Source: JADLHS01 sp049840435
Lineage (GTDB): Bacteria; Verrucomicrobiota; Verrucomicrobiia; Limisphaerales; JADLHS01
DNA length: 64,000 nt
Assembly: GCA_049840435.1 (NCBI GenBank)
Contig: JASGKY010000029.1
Span: 1-64,000, forward strand
Reading direction: 5' to 3'
Position 1 is the stretch's first letter; each line of letters starts with the position of its first letter. Below are positions 20,066-30,878 of this stretch, one piece after another. The position numbers and the translations under genes are program-made. Below the pieces are notes generated by a model. That model saw only the letters and a program-made list of their open reading frames with translations, did not search any database and was not told where the DNA came from.

Positions 20066-20121
20066 AAGCCCTGATTTTTTGACATTGTCTTTTGGCGGCG
20101 CTTCCAACTGAATTTTCCCGG

Positions 20122-22041
20122 ATGCGTGTCAAACTTCTGCTCTGTTCGCTGCTCTTCGCAGTCACCCTCGGTGTGTACTGGCCTGTGCGGCATCACGACT
20201 TCATCTATTACGACGATCCGCAATTCATCACCGAGAACGAGGAAGTCAAAGCGGGCTTGACGGCTCACGGCTTCGTTTATGCCTTCACTCAGCCAGTGGT
20301 AGGCAACTGGCATCCCATCACGACCCTGTCTCACATGTTGGATTGCCAGTTGTTTGGTGTGAACCCCGGCGCTCATCACCTGGTGAATGCTTTCATTCAT
20401 GCGCTCAATGCCGTCTTGTTGTTTCTGGTCCTGGGCCAGATGACCGGGGCCATGTGGCGGAGTGCCGTGGTCGCGGCTTTATTTGCCCTTCACCCCTTGC
20501 GGGTCGAGTCCGTCGCCTGGATTTCCGAACGCAAAGATGTTCTCTGTTGGTTCTTTGGCCTGCTTTCGCTGCTTGCCTATGTTCGTCATTCCCGTCATGC
20601 CATCCTCCATCCTCCACCTTCCACCCTCGCCTCATTCAAATCACCCGCGTACTGGCTGGCCATCGTGTTCTTTGCCTGTGCCTTGATGAGCAAGGCGATG
20701 CTCGTGACGTTTCCCTTTTTGTTGTTGCTCCTCGATGTCTGGCCGTTAAGCCGGGCGACCAAGCCATCTGTCAGCTTAAATTTTTCATTCGTCAGAGGTT
20801 TGCTGGTCGAGAAGCTTCCTTTTCTTATCCTATCGGCTGTCTTTTGTTTCATTACGCTTCAAGTTCAAAACAATGCCGGGGCGATGACTTTCATCAAAAA
20901 CGTGTCTGCGGGTGATCGTTTAGCCAATGCGGTGATGAGCTATGCCAAGTACCTTGGGAAAACTTTTTGGCCATCTGATTTGGCGGTAGTGTATCCCCAC
21001 CCCTCGGCCCCTTACGCGGCTGCGGCGATGTGGGCTGGGTGGCAGATTGGTCTCGCCGCATTGGTGCTATTGGGCATCTCGATTTATTGCGCTCAACAAT
21101 TTGTCCGCCGACCTTATTTGACTGTGGGCTGGTTTTGGTATCTGGGCACGCTGGTGCCGGTGATCGGGCTGGTGCAAGTTGGTGAGCAAGCCATGGCTGA
21201 TCGCTACACGTACATTCCCTTGGTCGGCCCAGCAATCATGTTGGTTTGGGGGCTTTTTGACTGGGCGGGCCGCTTACAGTTTCCCAAGCAACTCCAGGGA
21301 GGGCTGTGTTTTTTATTGGTGGGAATTCTTAGCGTGACGACGTGGACGCAACTTCAGTTTTGGCGCAATACCGTGACGTTGTTTAGCCAGTAATGTCCAG
21401 GTCACCCCGGCCAACCCCTCTGCTCATTTTGCTCTAGGGGTTGGCTTGGAGAAAGAGGGGCAGATGGATCGCGCCATGGATTGCTACCGGCAGGCTATTC
21501 AACTTGAGCCGCTTTATAAAAGGGCTCACTATAACATGGGGCAATTATGGCGAAGCAAGGTCGCTGGCTGGAGGCCGCCGCGGCCTATCGTGCCGCGCTT
21601 GAATCTGATCCCAATGATGTTTCCACTCTTCTGAATCTGGCGAGCGTTTTGAGTCGTTTGGGAAATACGGAGGCGGCGGTATCGATGTTTGAACATGCTT
21701 TGCGGTTGGATTCAAATTCCGTTGAGGCGCTCAATAATCTGGCGTGGATATTTGCGACCGATTCAAAGGATGGAATGCGGGACGGAACTCGGGCGGTTGC
21801 GTACGGAGAACGGGCTTGCGAATTGACTCGCTATCAACTCCCCGCCATCGTGGGCACTCTGGCGGCAGCGTATGCGGAAGCGGGAAGATTTTCGGAGGCA
21901 ATCGTAACGGCGGAACGGGCGATTAGTCTCGCCCGAGCCATCGGGCAGGCCGAACTCGCAGCCCGCAATTCCGAGCTCTTGGAATTATATCGCGCTCAAA
22001 AGCCGTGGCACGAACCTGCTCCGGCTGGGGGGATACCTTAG
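20122..22041 (+). CDS. TMTC-like GT-C membrane protein with TPR domain, copy C (two frameshifts)
   Basis: I use ATG 20122 (MRVKLLLCSLLFAVTLGVYW) rather than the TTG at 20092. The membrane domain has FIYYDDPQFITENEEV and HPLRVESVAWISERKDVL as in copies A and B. The frame stops at 21393 within the segment that leads into the TPRs, but matching TPR sequence (ANPSAHFALGVGLEKEG) follows at once in another frame to about 21545, and a third frame (AKQGRWLEAAAAYRAALE) runs to 22041. Two single-base errors would restore one protein of about 640 residues. It is oriented with the PEP-CTERM tandem. Glycosyltransferase activity is inferred from the family. Confidence 0.75.
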
Positions 22042-22570
22042 CTGGCGTTGTTGTTTTCACCTTGTGCCTGCGCCGACTGCGCCGCCGATCAAATTAATAT
22101 TCCAGTTCTTTCTGCGCGAGTGTCGACGGGCCTGATGAAATTAGCGCACAGCGACTAGGCCCGTCTCCGCCAATCAGTATATGCGCCGCGGTTGCTGGCC
22201 AGCGGTTTTGGCTCAAGGAACGAGCCTGCTGATTTGGGGTTTGATTTGGAAGCTACTGCGTAGTTCTTGACCTTTCGCCTCCAAGTAGATTCGCAGAGCA
22301 CGGCCGCGCGACTTTCTTCATTGCGCTCAGGCTCAGACTTGATCGGCCGCTTTGTAGCCGCCTCGCTCGTTGCGAACGGCTGCAAACAGTATTGTCTCGT
22401 CTTGTAGGCATCGACCAGCATGGCTAGATTCAGGAAATCAGCTGCTGAATCTAGTCCTTTCGCTCTCTCCAAAAGTCCCAACCGTGGCACCAAGAATACG
22501 CGGTAGAAAAAGTTGGCGCCACTGGTTGGGGTGTCGTTAGTCCAAGAAGTGGTTGCCCCCGTCGCCGTTA
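22042..22570. other. Spacer between convergent genes
   Basis: Its right half probably belongs to the 3' end of the phosphatase gene. After a likely frame change near 22728, the minus-strand reading continues through TSGANFFYRVFLVPR to about 22490 and stays open to 22155. It also contains the inverted repeat at 22424-22454. Nothing else recognisable. Confidence 0.4.
22424..22454. repeat. Perfect 10-bp inverted repeat
   Basis: CTAGATTCAG (22424-22433), an 11-bp spacer, CTGAATCTAG (22445-22454). Placed between convergent genes near the phosphatase 3' end. No T tract on either side. Confidence 0.6.
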
Positions 22571-24022
22571 TTATTTCGCTGGCGGGCTGCCAGTCTGGGT
22601 GTAGCCAGTCTGTTGCGCATTGTATTTGGTAGCTCTCTCCGCGGATGGATTTCCAGCGAATAATGGCCTTGCCGTTTTGAACGACGAAGGAACTGATGTG
22701 TAGTGGCTCCGGATCCTTTTCATTATCGTGAAATGGTCGTCAATCGCACCCGTTTCCCGGAGGAACATGGCGTCCAACCGATTTGAATTGATTTCGAGCA
22801 CCACGGAGCCTATCTGCAATTCGTTTGTGAACATGGCGGGGTGGCGACCGTAGCCGGGTTCGATGTGACTGGCGTTTCCGGCTACGAGATAGACTGTGCC
22901 GCGATTTGCGAAGGGGCCGGAGGTCGCTTTGATATATGCTCCTGTATCGTTCTCCCGACCACTGCCTTGGTCCAAAATCATTTCGGGCTTCAATTCGGTG
23001 GAATAGCCATAATGACCATGCAAAAGATAGGAGCGCTCATAATTGTGGCTGTGTCCGCCCAATACGAGATCAACTTTCCCAGCCTCTAAGATTGGAAGGA
23101 AATTCTCCCGCATTTCGATCATCTCAATCTCGCTGGAGAAATCGGAATTATGCGTGCCCTTGCTGTAGGGGGCATGATGCCAAAAGGCAATAATCCATTG
23201 GTTTGTGGTCACTGCCAAATCAGCCCGAAGCCAATTAGCCATTGCTCCATTGGTGGCCCGGCTTTGCGTCGTCGAGTCGAGACAGATGAAATGGATGTTC
23301 CCATGGTCAAACGAATAGTACCTCGGGTTGGCCGAGGCCGCTCCACCCGCTTCGCCGTTTGTTGGGAGTGAAAATAGGTTCAAGTACGGGAAGGATTGAT
23401 TCGGCAAGATCGAGTAGGTGTCGTGATTGCCGATCGTTGGCCAGGGTGCGGTTTGGCGGAGCAAGGAAGGGTAGACGTTGAAGAAGTTTGTTTGGTATTC
23501 CGCGTCACTGCCGTTATCGTAGGCGTTGTCTCCCAACAGCAGCCAGACGTCCGTGGTGCGTGCGCCTGCATGCTGATAATAGGCATCTCGTACTTCAGCC
23601 GGTCTCCCATTGCCGTCGGCGTAAAGAAAACCGCCAGAATCACCAATCACCCATACTCGCGTTGATCCGCCATCTCCTGATGGCGGTGGCGTGACAAACT
23701 TGTAGTCAAGCCCCACCGCCAGTGCCTGAGTTGCGGAACCAATTGCGTAGTAGTATGTGGTCGCGGGTGTCAAACCGGAGAGCGACAAAATGTGTTCGTT
23801 GGTTGGCGTCTGCTGGCTTGCGGAGAATGATAGATCATTGGTTTGCAGCCCATAATGAATTACACTTTCCACGGGCACGTCTGTGCGCCAGCGAATCGTT
23901 ACGCCGTTCGGTGTGGCAGACTGCAGATAGGGGCCTCTGACGACTTCGGTCGCGTGTGATTCAATTCCTCCTGCCCCTGTCAAGGCAAGTGCACACATCC
24001 AAAAACTCACCGCAAGTTTCAT
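22571..24022 (-). CDS. Exported purple-acid-phosphatase-like metallophosphoesterase
   Basis: Signal peptide (MKLAVSFWMCALALTGAGG), an N-terminal fibronectin-III-like domain (residues 28-115, VRGPYLQSATPNGVTIRW), then a dinuclear metallophosphoesterase domain. Its metal ligands are in VWVIGDSG, LLGDNAYDN, IGNHDT, WHHAPY and GGHSHNYER. It would hydrolyse phosphate esters in the periplasm or outside the cell. Near 22728 the frame probably shifts: the printed C-terminus (RIRSHYTSVPSS...) looks non-native, while the next frame gives NEKDPEPLHISSFVVQNG and a typical closing FFYRV. The native end is therefore downstream on the minus strand, in 22155-22500. Confidence 0.85.
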   Translation of the reverse strand: MKLAVSFWMCALALTGAGGIESHATEVVRGPYLQSATPNGVTIRWRTDVPVESVIHYGLQTNDLSFSASQQTPTNEHILSLSGLTPATTYYYAIGSATQALAVGLDYKFVTPPPSGDGGSTRVWVIGDSGGFLYADGNGRPAEVRDAYYQHAGARTTDVWLLLGDNAYDNGSDAEYQTNFFNVYPSLLRQTAPWPTIGNHDTYSILPNQSFPYLNLFSLPTNGEAGGAASANPRYYSFDHGNIHFICLDSTTQSRATNGAMANWLRADLAVTTNQWIIAFWHHAPYSKGTHNSDFSSEIEMIEMRENFLPILEAGKVDLVLGGHSHNYERSYLLHGHYGYSTELKPEMILDQGSGRENDTGAYIKATSGPFANRGTVYLVAGNASHIEPGYGRHPAMFTNELQIGSVVLEINSNRLDAMFLRETGAIDDHFTIMKRIRSHYTSVPSSFKTARPLFAGNPSAERATKYNAQQTGYTQTGSPPAK

Positions 24023-24307
24023 CTTTTCCTCTAGCGTATTAAAAACTGCAGGCTGAATGTTTCTCGGAGTGAACCTTCAGTTCGCCTTTGAATCCAGTTG
24101 CGCGTTTTGTTCACGATTGGCGGCTTCAGAACTCAACGTCTAGCGCACGTTTCGTTCCGAACAGTTTCTCTCAAGGCTTGGAAATATCGTATCAAAACAG
24201 GCTTTAAATTGTAATCAGAAAATGGTGGAAATATTTTTTAAGTGGGTGACTGTTCCTTTGCGGTTTTTTTTAAGTCCAGTTTGTACCAGGGCGATCATGG
24301 GGCTTTT

Positions 24308-27300
24308 ATGCTCACAAGACTTGGAAATAGTCGGATCGCGTGGATTTTCTGCTGGCTCGTCCTGGCGGCAGTTTCTACGGCCTTAATAGGCGTTGCTTCG
24401 GCAGAGATAACCTACTGCCCGACCAACCGTACTATTATTGCGAACTCTGCTTGCTCCGCCCCTTTGGGTGATTTTACCGGAGAGCTTCAGGCGAGCGATC
24501 CGGCGGCCACGGTCACTCAAGATCCTGTTCCCGGCACGCAGTTGGATCTAGGGACAAATCTTCTAACGTTTACCGTCACTGAAACAAACGGGATTTCTAT
24601 TTGCACAATGTTCATTACGGTGGTGGACACGGTGGGGCCGGTGTTGGTGGGAGGGACGAACAAGACGGTGGAATGCGGGAGTGCGTGGAGTTTTGACGAG
24701 CCGGTGGCGTGGGATGACTGCAGCGGGACGAACGTGACGGTGGTGGTGGTGGGGACGACGATTGCGGGCGCGACGTGGACACGGACGTGGGCGGCGAGTG
24801 ATGCGGTTGGGAACAGCAACACGTGGAGTCAGGTTGTGAGCGTGGTGGACACGGTGGGGCCGGTGTTGGTGGGAGGGACGAACAAGACGGTGGAATGCGG
24901 GAGTGCGTGGAGTTTTGACGAGCCGGTGGCGTGGGATGACTGCAGCGGGACGAACGCGACGGTGGTGGTGGTGGGGACGACGATTGCGGGCGCGACGTGG
25001 ACACGGACGTGGGCGGCGAGTGATGCGGTTGGGAACAGCAACACGTGGAGTCAGGTTGTGAGCGTGGTGGACACGGTGGGGCCGGTGTTGGTGGGAGGGA
25101 CGAACAAGACGGTGGAATGCGGGAGTGCGTGGAGTTTTGACGAGCCGGTGGCGTGGGATGACTGCAGCGGGACGAACGTGACGGTGGTGGTGGTGGGGAC
25201 GACGATTGCGGGCGCGACGTGGACACGGACGTGGGCGGCGAGTGATGCGGTTGGGAACAGCAACACGTGGAGTCAGGTTGTAGAGCGTGGTGGACACGGT
25301 GGGGCCGGTGTTGGTGGGAGGGACGAACAAGACGGTGGAATGCGGGAGTGCGTGGAGTTTTGACGAGCCGGTGGCGTGGGATGACTGCAGCGGGACGAAC
25401 GTGACGGTGGTGGTGGTGGGGACGACGATTGCGGGCGCGACGTGGACACGGACGTGGGCGGCGAGTGATGCGGTTGGGAACAGCAACACGTGGAGTCAGG
25501 TTGTGAGCGTGGTGGACACGGTGGGGCCGGTGATAACCTATTGTCCGACAAACCGCATTTTAATTGGGAGCAACAACTGTTTCATCGTGTTGCCCGACTT
25601 TACTGGTGAACTGGTCGCCGCCGATTTGTGCAGCGCCGTATTCATGAGCCAGAACCCGCCGCCCGGCAGCGAGGTCGGCGTGGGCCAATACGTGGTTGCT
25701 TTTACCGTCAGCGATGCGTCCTCTAACACTACTACCTGCACTCTGCTGCTGACTGTGATTCCACCGGTTGGCGCGAACACAAATATCAGCATTTCGGAAT
25801 TCGTGGCCAAGAACACGACTGGCATCGTTGATGACTATGGTTCGCATTCGGATTGGATTGAGGTTCGCAACGTTGGCGACTGTCCCATAAATCTGGACGG
25901 CTGGTCGCTGACCGACGATGTGATCTTGCTAACCAAATGGCGTTTCCCGGCCACTAACATTGCGCCCGGACAGTTCTTGGTGGTTTGGGCTTCCGACCGG
26001 AACCAACGCACGCCCGGCGTGCCATTGCACGCCAATTTCAAGTTGTCCGATGAAGGCGAGTATCTCGCGCTGGTCCAGCCGGATGGCGTCACCATCGCAA
26101 CGCAATTTTTCCCAAAGTTCCCGCCCCAGTTGGCAGATGTTTCCTATGGCGTGCCGGCAGACAACGGGACTAACAGCTTCCTGGCGTGGCCTACTCCCGG
26201 AATGCCCAACAGCCCTGGGACGAATTTCGGGGTTGGCGCCACGAATATCACCATCTCGGAATTCATGGCCAAGAACACCTTCACCTTGGCGGATGAAGAT
26301 GGGACTTACTCGGATTGGATCGAAATTCATAACGCTGGCGCTGTGCCCGTGAATCTCGAGGGCTGGTCGCTTACTGACAATGCCTCGCAGTTGACCAAAT
26401 GGCGCTTTCCGGCCACCAACATTGCCGCCGGGCAGTTTCTGGTGGTCTGGGCGTCCGACAAAAATCGCCGCATTCCGGGCGCTCCACTCCACACCAATTT
26501 TAAGCTGTCCGATGAAGGCGAATACTTGGCGCTTGTGCTGCCCGACGGTATGACGATCGCAACGCAATTTTCCCCCGTGTTCCCACCGCAGTTTCCGGAT
26601 GTGTCCTCTGGTTTGCCATCAGACAATGTGACCAACAATTACCTGACGTGGCCCACGCCTGGATTGCCAAACAGCCCAATAACAAACTTCATCATAGCGA
26701 GCCTGGAGTTCAGCCCGGGGAGAGGTTGGTTCAAAAATGGAGTTTCCGTTTCCATCGGAACTCCGACGCCTGGGGTAACCATTTATTTCACCACGAATGG
26801 TACCATACCCGGCCCGACTAACGGATCTGTGTATAACAGCCCACTGATCTTTTCGGATACGACCGTACTGCGGGCGGCTGCGTATCGGCCCGCTTACTTG
26901 CCTGCGGTCGCCACGCATACCTACGTCTTCCCAAGGCAGGTTGTTAACCAAACAGGTGCCGGTTTCCCGACAAATTGGGGTATTACGGAATGGGGAGCTG
27001 TCCCCGCGTACTATACCTGCAATTCAAACTTGGCGAGCGATCCGAGGTGGCGCAGCCGAATGCCGATGGCATTGTTTAGTTTGCCAACGTTGAGTGTGGT
27101 GATGAATCCGGACGATATGTTTGGTACCAATGGAATCTATTCGAACCCGATCGGGGCTGGCGTGGTATGGGAGCGTCCGTGCTCGGTTGAATACTTTCGT
27201 CCGGACGGAGGCTCATACTTTCGCCCGGCTGAGGACGGGGATCCATACTTCCATCCGGACCTTGGCATGGGCTTTCAAATCAACTGCGGTGTTCGGGTCG

Positions 27301-28880
27301 AAGGCGAGATGAGCCGGGATCCGACCGTTACCCCCAAACACAACCTGCGACTGTTGTTCAAACAAATGTATGGCGGCGGGCCGCTGGTTTTTGATCTCTA
27401 TCCTGGTTCGCCGGTGCGGGAGTTTGAGACTCTCGTAATGCATGCCTCGTTCGGTGATCATTGGTTCTATGTCCCGGGAAATGCGCAAATGCATCGTGAC
27501 CAGTGGTGCGCCGATACCCAGCAGGAAATAGGAGGCTTTGGCACGCACGGTGTTTACGTGAATCTCTACATCAACGGCCTCTACTGGGGAATCTACAACG
27601 TTGGGGAGCGGGCCGATATCGACTATGCCGCGAGTTATCTTGGCGGAAACAAGTCAGACTACGACCTCTTCCAAGGAAACGAACTAAAGGATGGCGCAAC
27701 TAACGCGTTGCATGAATTACTCACCATCGCCCGAGCTGGGATAACTGATGACGTCGCTTGGTCCAACGTGTGTCATTATTTGAATGTGCCGGGATTCATC
27801 GACTATCTGATGATCAATTGGTACGCCATCAATCACGACTGGCTGGGCCACAATTATTATCTTGTCGGGAGCGTGACGAATGGCGTGCCTTTCCACTTTA
27901 TTTCATGGGATGCGGAATCGACTTTCGATGTCTTTCGGGTTCTGCGCACCCAATATCCCAACTTCAACTATCCTATAATAGGGTTTACCGAGATCGGCAC
28001 TGATGCGATCGCCGTACTGTATTCGTCGTTGCGCCAATATCCTGAATTCCGCCGCCTCTTCGGTGATCATGCCCAGCGCTTGCTCTTCAACGGCGGAGCG
28101 CTCACCCCGGAGCGCAGCGCCGCTCGTTGGATGAAGCGGGCGCGGGAGATGGATGCGGCAATCATCGCGGAAACGGTTCGTTGGGGAATTACCAATTGGT
28201 GGGCCTCTGACATGTGGGGTTCTGACTGGAGGCTTAATACATATGACGACTGGCGTGCTGAACAGGCTTACCTGCTGACGGATTGGTTCCCTCGGCGCAC
28301 AGATTTTCTCATTCAACAATTGCGGGATGCGGGATTATACCCGGCATTGGCCGCGCCGGTTTTCACTCCCCATGGTGGCATCATCACCGAATCACTGGAC
28401 GTTACGATTACTATTCCACCCGAAACTGCTCTCTACTACACCACAAACGGGGCCGATCCGCGTTTGCCCAATGGCAGCGTCTCTCCGGATGCGCGGGTTT
28501 ATGACCAAGGCCCGACGTTCGCACTGACGTTGGTAAATGACAGTCAATTGTGCGCGCGCGCCTTCGCTACGAACTCTTGGAGCGCTCTTGTTAAGGCCGA
28601 CTATGTTCGCCGGGCTGCAGTCGAACTGCGGATTGACGAAATAGTCCCGCAGAGTGACGGGGCGATAAAGTTGGATTTGTTTGCGTGGCCAGGTGCCAGC
28701 TACACTTTGTGGGCCACCACTAATCTACAATCTTCCGTCGGATTCGCTTTGAGCACCACCAACTTTAGTGATTGGGAGGCAATTGCGACCGTCGTGCCTT
28801 TCCCGGATGGAGCTTGCACTTTTGTGGATTCCTTCGCGACCAATTATCCGATGCGCTTTTATCGAGTGACTTGGCCCTGA
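24308..28880 (+). CDS. Giant exported protein: HYR-like repeats, two LTD domains, CotH domain
   Basis: About 1520 residues once one extra base (near 25282) is removed. Signal peptide from ATG 24308 (MLTRLGNSRIAWIFCWLVLA). Then a HYR-like domain, four nearly identical 74-residue repeats (24624-25512), another HYR-like domain (CPTNRILIGSNNC), and two lamin-tail domains (ISEFVAKNTTGIVDDYGSHS and ISEFMAKNTFTLADEDGTYS). A chitobiase-type Ig domain follows, then a CotH kinase-like domain (about 27080-28330; HNLRLLFKQMYGGG, NGLYWGIYNVGERAD, FHFISWDAEST), a second chitobiase-type domain and a C-terminal beta domain ending FYRVTWP. It is probably a surface or secreted protein. Whether its CotH domain is an active protein kinase cannot be told here. 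Confidence 0.85.
24624..25512 (+). repeat. Four tandem 222-bp coding repeats
   Basis: Units start at 24624, 24846, 25068 and 25291. Three have length 222 and the third 223. The units are nearly identical at DNA level. Unit 2 has GCG for GTG (NAT instead of NVT). The end of unit 3 reads TTGTAGAGCG where the others read TTGTGAGCG. Each encodes 74 residues with NKTVECGSAWSFDEPVAWDD, a HYR-like fold. Confidence 0.95.
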
Positions 28881-29534
28881 ATCGACGTCTGAACACCTTC
28901 AGATGATTCTCAATCGAACTGTTAAATGATTCGGAGGCTGGTTCAAAGAAAGGCAACGCTTTACAGATGTGGCCAACTCGTAGTGGTCCCCGCGGAAAAG
29001 GACTCGATTAAGATGAGCCAAAAAATCGAGTTTGGATTGCAATCGTTGACGCATTCGATTTTTTGGCGATGTGTCTGGAGTATGGTCTTAATGGAAAGAC
29101 GGCTTGCAAGTAGCGGAAGACGTTTTTCACAGGGCCAGGTGGAGTTGCCCCTCCGCCTCGTGCCCTGGAGGTTCCCGTGAAGATAATCCACCGCTTCAGC
29201 GCCGGACAAGCGGACCCGGTACTCAAGCCCCGGCGGACGCCTGATTCAGTGGGGGTAAAATAATCCGCCAATCCGGGCCTTTGCTCGTCCGGTTAACAAC
29301 ACCGATTGGATCGCATGATCTGATGTTTGTTTTGGCAAAATTTGTCTAGATTGGGCGCTTCCGTGGTGGACTCCACCTTTTGCCCGCTCCTCTGTCTTAT
29401 CGCGCCGCGTCAAATTTATTTTTCGATTTTTTCTGCGTTCGGGCGCGGTCATTCGCGTTCTGGGTGTATCCCGGCGCGTTCGGGTGGTTTCACTGCTCCA
29501 GTGGCTTCGGAAACCCGTGCTATCGTGCCGTCGT
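28881..29534. other. Long intergenic region, no gene seen
   Basis: No credible frame, and codon use in the open frames looks random. The notable structure is a 13-bp inverted repeat: GCCAAAAAATCGA (29017-29029), a 25-bp spacer holding the palindrome ATTGCAAT, and TCGATTTTTTGGC (29055-29067). Confidence 0.55.
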
Positions 29535-29945
29535 ATGCACGACCTCGATACCCAGAAACAATTCGTCCTCCTCCGCTCGCAAGGGAAGAGCTATGACCGC
29601 ATCGCTGCCGAACTCAATGTCTCCCGGCAGACCCTCATCAACTGGAGCCGCAAGTTCCGGTTTGAGATCCAAAACCTCCAGGCCATCGAGCGGGAATCCC
29701 TCGAGCAAACTGTCCTCTCCGCGCGCGAGGTCCATGCCCGCGCCTTGGGGGAGCAACTCAAACAAGTCGAGGCGGAACTCCAGAAACGGAGCGTGGCGGA
29801 TCTGACCACCGCCGGCCTCCTGGCCCTGGCCAGTCGTTTGCGCCGCGAAATCCGCGCCGAAATCGGCCCGCTCCAGTTCGCCGTCCCCATTTCCGAAATC
29901 CCCACCGCGGAATATCATGAACTCGTCCAGCAATGGTCTATCTGA
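29535..29945 (+). CDS. HTH protein resembling phage terminase small subunits
   Basis: The start at 29535 (MHDLDTQKQFVLLRSQGKSY) is preferred, since residues before it look non-coding. Residues 5-45 form a helix-turn-helix (YDRIAAELNVSRQTLINWSR) of the kind in terminase small subunits and transposase-like regulators. The rest is a long charged coiled coil (residues 50-110, ESLEQTVLSAREVHARALGE). No large terminase or integrase follows, so it is either an orphan of a former mobile element or a domesticated DNA-binding protein. The gene at 30151 downstream is unknown. Confidence 0.6.
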   Translation: MHDLDTQKQFVLLRSQGKSYDRIAAELNVSRQTLINWSRKFRFEIQNLQAIERESLEQTVLSAREVHARALGEQLKQVEAELQKRSVADLTTAGLLALASRLRREIRAEIGPLQFAVPISEIPTAEYHELVQQWSI

Positions 29946-30001
29946 TTCCCGGCCTCGCACTGAACCCTGATTTTGATCTGAACTTTGGGTTGTGGCTGGT
30001 A

Positions 30002-30024
30002 GGGCGCGTCACTCCGTGCGCGCC
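30002..30024. repeat. GC-rich hairpin
   Basis: GGGCGCG-T-CAC-TCC-GTG-CGCGCC forms a stem with one bulge. It lies in the spacer between the HTH gene and the next small gene and is probably an interspersed repeat unit. Confidence 0.4.
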
Positions 30025-30150
30025 GTTCCGTTCGTCGCTTAAGTCCCATCCGTCCTATGCCGTCGCTTTCAAGCGTGTCGCCATTCCCGGAGTGTCGTGT
30101 CCTGCTCGCTTGGTTCTATTTTGTTACCTAATCTCAATCCCCAATTCCTC

Positions 30151-30567
30151 ATGTCCACCGCTTTGCATCGCTCCTTGAACCATTCTGTAAACCACCGGCT
30201 CAACCGCTATGCCGCCGTTGTTGCAAATGGCGGCCGCCGCCCGCGGGCCAAGGACGGGTTGCTGGAAATCTGTCGCTACATCGAGCAATCCCTGAAGATC
30301 CGCGACCGCATGGCCCGTGAAGACCCGCACCTTTTCGGTCCCGAGGCGCGGGCTTACTTGCGCGAAACCGTCGCCGAGCATGACTGCGCCTTGCAGGTCG
30401 AAGCCGCCTTGGCGCAGGTCTATGGTTCGGATTACGATAAACATTCTTCCTGGGCGGATCGGGTCTGGTCCACGGCGTATCCGCAATTTACCAGTGCGGC
30501 GCAAAAACAAAAATGGATCAAAAAATGGTCTAAATTCCGTAACGAAATGGCCTCCCTCCCTCGCTGA
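30151..30567 (+). CDS. Small basic protein of unknown function (138 aa)
   Basis: The start at 30151 (MSTALHRSLNHSVNHRLNRY) removes an upstream extension that looks non-coding. The protein is soluble, rich in Arg/Lys and Ala, with mostly helical sequence (GLLEICRYIEQSLKIRDRMA; VEAALAQVYGSDYDKHSSWADR) and a basic tail ending KWIKKWSKFRNEMASLPR. I recognise no family. It follows the HTH gene in the same direction by 205 bp and is followed by the repeat element at 30568. Confidence 0.5.
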   Translation: MSTALHRSLNHSVNHRLNRYAAVVANGGRRPRAKDGLLEICRYIEQSLKIRDRMAREDPHLFGPEARAYLRETVAEHDCALQVEAALAQVYGSDYDKHSSWADRVWSTAYPQFTSAAQKQKWIKKWSKFRNEMASLPR

Positions 30568-30668
30568 CCTTAGAACCCGTCTCATGGCTGTCGCGGCGTT
30601 CTGTGAGCGCCATGCCGCGTGCGAGCAGGGCAGGAAATCGGCGGTCGTAGACCGCCGCTACAAAAGCG
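30568..30668 (+). repeat. Interspersed repeat element, left copy
   Basis: Contains CTTAGAACC...GTCTCAT, TTCTGTGAGCGCC and GGAAATCGGCGGTCGTAGACCGCCGCTACAA. The same blocks appear in reverse orientation at 35115-35215, after the amidase gene. The GGCGGTC/GACCGCC palindrome can form a hairpin. The rest of the spacer to 30878 (about 210 bp) shows nothing recognisable. Confidence 0.65.
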
Positions 30669-30878
30669 ATGGGGTTGATGAGATGCCTTCTGGTCCTTGG
30701 ACATTAAGCGTTGGATGTTGAGTGTTAGCTGACTGGCTCGACTATTGGCAATCGGCTATTGGCTATAGTCCTCCCCCTCGCCCCCATCTTTATGTCAATT
30801 CAGGCCGGGAATCCCGCTTGGTGACTGCGGGCAGGCGCGATACTGTTAGGGGCATCATTCAGTCGGTCACGTTGTATT

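Noticed and set aside
24624..25512. Tandem array considered as CRISPR
   Set aside because: The units are 222 bp with no unique spacers and are coding.
24563..25551. Long minus-strand His/Pro/Arg/Ser-rich frames
   Set aside because: They are the reverse reading of the 222-bp repeat array and come from its composition.
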